From assembly GCA_964385995.1 (NCBI GenBank), contig CAYLRF010000058.1, positions 1 to 9,333 on the forward strand: DNA of 9,333 nt, in the 5' to 3' direction. The position numbers were made by a program, and so were the translations under genes. This document shows, one piece after another, positions 6,505 to 9,333 of the stretch. Source of the stretch: CAYLRF01 sp964385995. Its GTDB lineage: Bacteria > Bacillota > Clostridia > Lachnospirales > Lachnospiraceae. The notes under the pieces are model-generated. The model was not told the DNA's origin and did no database searches. It worked only from the letters and a program-made list of their open reading frames with translations. Positions within the stretch are counted from its first letter, which is position 1; every line of letters begins with the position of its first letter.

Positions 6505-7344
6505 TCATTCCCCGATCATTTCCAGAAGCGAGACATAGCTCTTTCGCGCCAGATCCGCGGCTTTCCGGAAGCTGTCGTCGCCTTCGGTCTCGACCGACAC
6601 CGCGCCGTCGTAGCCGTGTTCTTTAAGAAGCCCGATACACTCTCTGATTTTTACGAGTCCGCTGCCGACAGCCACGCACTTACGGTCTGCGTTCAGGTCT
6701 TTTACGTGCATATGCACGACTCTGTCAATCACGGCCTTCAGCACCTCGACCTCGTCTTCGCGGCTTTCGATCTTTTGCCACTTCGCGTCCGCGTTACCCG
6801 AATCCACAAAGCAGGAGCGAAACACATTCGCCGCGTCGTAATTCACTCCGAGCGTGTCGGGATCACCGTAAGAAATGATCTTCAGCAGGCCTTTCATGGT
6901 GAGCGAATATGTCCCGTGCGGCTCTACGGCGAGTTTCACGCCGTGCGTCCGGGCGTGCGCGGTAAGCTCGTTTATCCGATCTTCAATACGCTTAAATGCT
7001 TCGTCTTCGCTCATGTCCTTCGGCTTAAAGCCTTCTCCTATGTGAACGATCGGTATCTCCGCCGCCTCTGCCCACTCGATGCTGCGCCTGCCGGATTCGA
7101 CGCATTTGTCGTTCGCTATAAGGCTGCCGTCAAGCGTCCACAGTGCGGTTATCCCCTTAAAGCCGTACTTTCTCTTAAGCGCGAGTAAATCCGCGGGATC
7201 GTCGCGGTAAACATCGACGTGAGGGCACCACGCTCCCACGGCCTGCGTCTCGAAATATTCGAATCCCGCGTCCCGTATGGCCTTAAGCGCGTCCTCAAGC
7301 GCGTATTTGCGAAACAGCACGGTCCCGCAGCCGATTTTCATCAT
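6505..7344 (-). CDS. Xylose-isomerase-like TIM-barrel sugar isomerase/epimerase
   Basis: The 279-residue protein matches the sugar phosphate isomerase/epimerase superfamily (IolE, IolI and ketose 3-epimerase type). It opens MKIGCGTVLFRKYALEDALKAIRDAGFEYFE, the usual first strand and helix. Candidate divalent-metal ligands are E141 (in AVEPHG), D170 (in VNYDAANVF), H213 (in HMHVKD) and E252 (in SVETEG), spaced as expected for the family. Members isomerise, epimerise or dehydrate sugars and inositol derivatives. The gene is first of a two-gene operon with the dehydrogenase, a frequent pairing in catabolic clusters. Start 7344 was chosen because AAAGAAAGGAG lies nine bases upstream. A second ATG immediately follows and could serve instead. 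It is preceded by a roughly 270-base leader and a predicted promoter at 7623-7650. The exact substrate cannot be read from the sequence. Confidence 0.9.
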   Translation of the reverse strand: MMKIGCGTVLFRKYALEDALKAIRDAGFEYFETQAVGAWCPHVDVYRDDPADLLALKRKYGFKGITALWTLDGSLIANDKCVESGRRSIEWAEAAEIPIVHIGEGFKPKDMSEDEAFKRIEDRINELTAHARTHGVKLAVEPHGTYSLTMKGLLKIISYGDPDTLGVNYDAANVFRSCFVDSGNADAKWQKIESREDEVEVLKAVIDRVVHMHVKDLNADRKCVAVGSGLVKIRECIGLLKEHGYDGAVSVETEGDDSFRKAADLARKSYVSLLEMIGE

Positions 7345-7377
7345 CAGTAAGCGCTCCTTTCTTTAATACATTCGGCG

Positions 7378-7411
7378 GTTTTCCCGCGGCGCTTAAGAAC
7401 CGGCCGAAAAC
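7378..7411 (-). promoter_or_regulatory. Imperfect hairpin just upstream of the isomerase ribosome binding site
   Basis: GTTTTC at 7378-7383 is the reverse complement of GAAAAC at 7406-7411. After a two-base bulge, three more pairs form (CCG 7384-7386 with CGG 7401-7403). In the minus-strand transcript this stem ends about 20 bases before the AAAGAAAGGAG site, so it could influence translation. It has no U-tract, so it does not look like a terminator. The pairing is modest and could be accidental. Confidence 0.35.
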
Positions 7412-7486
7412 ATCACACCCGCCTGCGTTGACCGCATTACGCCGCGCGTATATCCGGGGTAAATGTTTCTCGCACGCATCAGTTAT

Positions 7487-7589
7487 CGGACAGTATCGCC
7501 GGTACCGCTCGTGGATTTCGAGCAAACAACGCGTCTTTATGGCGCGATTCATCCGGACAGTATCGCCCACATCACCCGTGGATTTCGAG
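7487..7589. repeat. Two-copy, two-block direct repeat in the operon leader
   Basis: Copies at 7487-7522 and 7554-7589 are offset by 67 bp. Each has an identical 14-bp block, CGGACAGTATCGCC, then nine variable bases, then an identical 13-bp block, CGTGGATTTCGAG. In the minus-strand transcript each copy begins with a small stem: CTCG pairs with CGAG in one and with CGGG (one G-U pair) in the other, across the loop AAATCCA. They could be duplicated RNA elements, protein-binding sites or ordinary local duplication. Confidence 0.75.
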
Positions 7590-7622
7590 GGCGATTATAG
7601 CCCCGGGCACGGTGACGGACAA

Positions 7623-7650
7623 TGTATAAAACGACTAAAAATAGTGTCAA
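7623..7650 (-). promoter_or_regulatory. Minus-strand sigma-A-like promoter for the isomerase-dehydrogenase operon
   Basis: On the minus strand a perfect TTGACA (-35, 7650-7645) is followed after 16 bp by TATACA (-10, 7628-7623). Transcription would begin near 7616, leaving a leader of about 270 bases. An inverted pair, GTCAA/TTGAC (7646-7650 and 7659-7663), overlaps the -35 box and might be an operator. Confidence 0.55.
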
Positions 7651-7783
7651 AAAAGACGTTGACTTCGGCTTTTTACACACCGCCCTTTGCGCCTTTACTT
7701 GCCCGTGTCACATGCTCCCGTTCGGTATCCCGCGATTCTTGTCCCCGGTCGATGTCCCGCGATCCGTTCACTGATCGTGAATA

Positions 7784-7838
7784 AGGGCTCTTCAGACAGG
7801 CCCGAAAAGGGAGCGGTCAATGCGTCGGCTGACTTGGC
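7784..7838. repeat. 55-bp direct repeat, left copy, abutting the assembly gap
   Basis: This sequence, beginning AGGGCTCTTCAGACAGG and ending GACTTGGC, is identical to 7939-7993 on the other side of the N run and touches the gap directly. Copies that abut a gap on both sides with no mismatch are what two assembled pieces sharing a k-mer-length overlap would look like. Confidence 0.9.
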
Positions 7839-7938
7839 NNNNNNNNNNNNNNNNNNNNNNNNNNNNNNNNNNNNNNNNNNNNNNNNNNNNNNNNNNNNNN
7901 NNNNNNNNNNNNNNNNNNNNNNNNNNNNNNNNNNNNNN
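7839..7938. other. Scaffold gap of 100 N
   Basis: Exactly 100 undetermined bases occupy this interval. A round number of N is the usual placeholder for a gap of unknown size. Because its two edges carry the same 55-bp sequence, the true gap may be zero or negative, with the two pieces overlapping by 55 bp. If so, the frames reading across the N run are meaningless. Confidence 0.95.
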
Positions 7939-7993
7939 AGGGCTCTTCAGACAGGCCCGAAAAGGGAGCGGTCAATGCGTCGGCTGACTTGGC
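7939..7993. repeat. 55-bp direct repeat, right copy, abutting the assembly gap
   Basis: It is an exact copy of 7784-7838. After it the sequence continues into unique DNA (AGCCGCGCGATTTTT from 7994). In the true genome this and the left copy may be one and the same stretch. Confidence 0.9.
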
Positions 7994-8221
7994 AGCCGCG
8001 CGATTTTTGACACCGTATCCCGGTTAAGTCCTCTTCTGCCGTGAGTATGAATCGCCCGGTCGATGTCCGACAAAAATTTTATCGATGCCCTTAGAAAATT
8101 ATACAAGGGGTGGGGTACAATGGATGTCACTTAAGGATTGACTGACACGGGCGGGGGTGGCATAATCGCTACCGAACGTGACTGACGGGGAGTTTAACAG
8201 AAAAACGCGAGGGAGAAAGAC
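7994..8221. other. Intergenic region upstream of the GH2 operon
   Basis: No gene is recognised. The stretch holds the 14-mer shared with the left side of the gap (8055-8068), an AT-rich patch (8072-8105) and the promoter at 8138-8166. GACTGAC occurs at 8140-8146, inside the promoter, and again at 8180-8186 about 10 bp after the expected transcription start. This could be an operator pair or chance. Confidence 0.5.
8138..8166 (+). promoter_or_regulatory. Strong sigma-A-like promoter for the 34-codon ORF and GH2 gene
   Basis: TTGACT (8138-8143, five of six) and CATAAT (8161-8166, five of six) are separated by exactly 17 bp. Transcription would begin near 8173, about 50 bases before the ATG at 8222. 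Confidence 0.65.
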
Positions 8222-8326
8222 ATGGTTAAAGACTTCGGTAATGTGGTCCGTACCGAGATGATCAAACGAACCCTCGCGGCGCACAAAAGGACCGGGACCG
8301 AATGGAGGAAGATTTATGCTTATTAA
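8222..8326 (+). CDS. Hypothetical 34-residue protein overlapping the GH2 start
   Basis: A frame from ATG 8222 to TAA 8324-8326 encodes a basic 34-mer that begins MVKDFGNVVRTEMIKRTL and ends WRKIYAY. It has a purine-rich GAGGGAG site seven bases upstream and lies just after a strong promoter, both of which favour real translation. Its end overlaps the GH2 start by 11 bases in another frame, and the GH2 ribosome binding site lies inside it, which suggests translational coupling. I do not recognise the sequence. It may be a leader peptide, a small regulator, or the remnant N-terminus of a lost gene. It has no signal peptide or membrane segment. Confidence 0.45.
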   Translation: MVKDFGNVVRTEMIKRTLAAHKRTGTEWRKIYAY

Positions 8327-9333
8327 TCTAAAAAAAGGATGGAGTGTTACCCAGGATATCTATGAAGTGGGAGAATGCCAAGAAATTTACAAGCGGGATT
8401 TTGACCTCAACAAGTCGGATATAGCGCCGTGGAAACCGGTTAAACGGCTGGAACATTTGCAGCTGACGCTGGCGGACAATCCCTATTACGGTTTTGGGCT
8501 CAGGCAGTTTAACGCCGCCCCCTGGTGGTACCGGAACGTATTCGACGCGCCCGGATGCGGCGAATATGCCGCCCTGACGTTTCAGGGAGTGGACTATTAC
8601 GCCGATGTGTGGCTGAATGAGACCTATCTCGGCCATCATGAAGGTTACAATAATCCTTTCACGATCGATGTCAGCGGTATCCTGACAGAAAAGGACAACC
8701 TACTGATCGTAAAGGTGAGCGCACCCCTTGAAAATGAAGTGGCCGAGGGAAAAGAGAAAGACCGTCCTGTGTGGGTCATGCGGAGGCAGATGAAGGGAAC
8801 CTATGAGCATGCGGACACCTTCCTTCCCCGGGATGCAAATCCCGTCGGCATCTGGAACGACGTCCTGATCGAACTCTATGACGGCGTTCGGCTGGAAGAA
8901 GATCCCAACGTCCCCTATGAACTGGCGGAGGATTACGGCAGTGCCGCCGTTCGTCCCTCTTTCGTGCTGTTCAGCCGGACAGCGGAGGATGTGGAGTATT
9001 CCATTCGGATCAGGGAGGAGGACGGCGTCCGTACGGTTGCCGGTTCGGAAGGCATTCTGCATCTGGAAAAGGGAAGGAATATTCTGGAGAAGGAAATGGT
9101 CATTGACTGTCCCCGGTTATGGACAGTATGGGAGCGCGGCTGCCCCAGCCTCTATGAAGTTACCCTTCGGCTTGTGAAAGGCGGGAAGGTCATCCTGACA
9201 GCCGGGCGCACGTTCGGGATCCGCCGGATCGAGCTGTTCAGGGATGAGAAGGAAATGTATTTCCGACTGAACGGAGAAAAACTCTATCTCCGGGGCGCCA
9301 CCTATTTCCCGGACGTCTATATTTCCGCCAACC
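8316..9333 (+). CDS. Glycoside hydrolase family 2 protein (beta-galactosidase/beta-mannosidase/beta-glucuronidase type), N-terminal part
   Basis: The frame runs open from ATG 8316 to the right edge: 339 complete codons plus one base. The N-terminal jelly-roll sugar-binding domain is recognisable by WWYRNVF (about residues 71-77) and GVDYYADVWLNETYLGHHEG (about 92-111), followed by FTIDVSGIL. An immunoglobulin-like beta-sandwich comes next. The sequence then enters the GH2 barrel at RTFGIRRIEL, with FRLNGEKLYLRGATYFPD before the edge. The catalytic acid/base and nucleophile lie beyond the window, so substrate class is open. GGAGGA (8304-8309) lies six bases upstream of the start. No signal peptide is present, so the enzyme is probably cytoplasmic. 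Codon use differs from the left-hand genes: CTG exceeds half of Leu codons and ATA is one of 18 Ile codons, against 11 of the first 31 in mutS2. Confidence 0.9.
   Translation, partial: MLINLKKGWSVTQDIYEVGECQEIYKRDFDLNKSDIAPWKPVKRLEHLQLTLADNPYYGFGLRQFNAAPWWYRNVFDAPGCGEYAALTFQGVDYYADVWLNETYLGHHEGYNNPFTIDVSGILTEKDNLLIVKVSAPLENEVAEGKEKDRPVWVMRRQMKGTYEHADTFLPRDANPVGIWNDVLIELYDGVRLEEDPNVPYELAEDYGSAAVRPSFVLFSRTAEDVEYSIRIREEDGVRTVAGSEGILHLEKGRNILEKEMVIDCPRLWTVWERGCPSLYEVTLRLVKGGKVILTAGRTFGIRRIELFRDEKEMYFRLNGEKLYLRGATYFPDVYISAN

Larger units (their letters stand above)
7345..7838. other. Long leader and intergenic region upstream of the sugar operon, left of the gap
   Basis: I find no recognisable gene here; the open frames lack convincing starts and resemble no family. 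The segment holds a 34-bp imperfect hairpin (7378-7411), paired direct repeats (7487-7589), a minus-strand promoter (7623-7650) and the left copy of the 55-bp sequence flanking the gap. The 14-mer CCCGGTCGATGTCC at 7744-7757 recurs at 8055-8068 beyond the gap, which supports the two sides being related DNA. Confidence 0.6.

Noticed and set aside
6445..7188. Plus-strand 247-codon open frame
   Set aside because: It is antisense to the isomerase gene, whose minus-strand product is a clear family match; this frame has no recognisable motif.
7428..7784. Plus-strand 118-codon open frame upstream of the gap
   Set aside because: It runs through the paired direct repeats and the minus-strand promoter, has no ribosome binding site and no recognisable protein features.
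7784..7993. 55-bp repeats as attachment sites of an integrated element
   Set aside because: Both copies touch an artificial N run and no integrase or tRNA is nearby, so contig overlap explains them better.
7687..8010. Open frame reading across the N run
   Set aside because: It exists only because N codons cannot encode stops; its two ends are the same 55-bp sequence.
8700..9062. Minus-strand 120-codon open frame
   Set aside because: It is antisense to the GH2 gene, which is strongly supported.

Overview
The window looks like chromosomal DNA from a Gram-positive anaerobe of the Clostridia (Bacillota), probably a gut or rumen carbohydrate user known from a draft or metagenome assembly. The evidence is the clostridial form of MutS2 (Smr motif INLIG and HGKGTG rather than LDLRG), AGGAGG-type ribosome binding sites, sigma-A-like promoters, the mix of sugar-handling genes, and a 100-N scaffold gap. 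The lineage call is an inference from remembered protein families, not from a search.

Layout, left to right. Bases 1-197 (minus) are the first 65 codons of a GH38 alpha-mannosidase cut by the window edge. Bases 198-775 hold no conventional gene but are dense in repeats: a three-copy GC-rich repeat with a 14-G run, an array of eight degenerate 24-bp units that is open as an octapeptide repeat, and a nested inverted repeat. A good promoter (721-749) follows, then two tiny overlapping ORFs (776-874, 871-924), then mutS2 (930-3479) and, 48 bp later, purE (3528-4094). A 242-bp repeat-rich spacer leads to ornithine carbamoyltransferase (4337-5284). Convergent to it is a two-gene minus-strand sugar operon: a xylose-isomerase-like TIM-barrel protein (7344-6505) followed after 13 bp by a Gfo/Idh/MocA dehydrogenase (6491-5391). 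Its likely promoter lies at 7623-7650, about 270 bp upstream. Bases 7345-8221 contain no recognisable gene. They include paired direct repeats and the N gap (7839-7938), which is flanked by identical 55-bp sequences, so the gap is probably an assembly join. Right of the gap a strong promoter (8138-8166) drives a 34-codon ORF that overlaps the start of a GH2 glycosidase (8316 to the window end, partial).

Biologically, housekeeping genes (DNA processing, purine and arginine/ornithine metabolism) are interleaved with carbohydrate genes. GH38 and GH2 enzymes would release sugars from mannose- or galactose-containing glycans or glycosides, and the isomerase/dehydrogenase pair would oxidise and rearrange a sugar or inositol-like product. 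That link is inferred from proximity only.

The most unusual aspect is how many short, degenerate tandem duplications fill the spaces between genes. Three are based on 24 bp: the 397-597 array, an octapeptide duplication inside MutS2, and a two-copy repeat in the mutS2 leader. I found no defence system, mobile element, RNA gene or CRISPR array.
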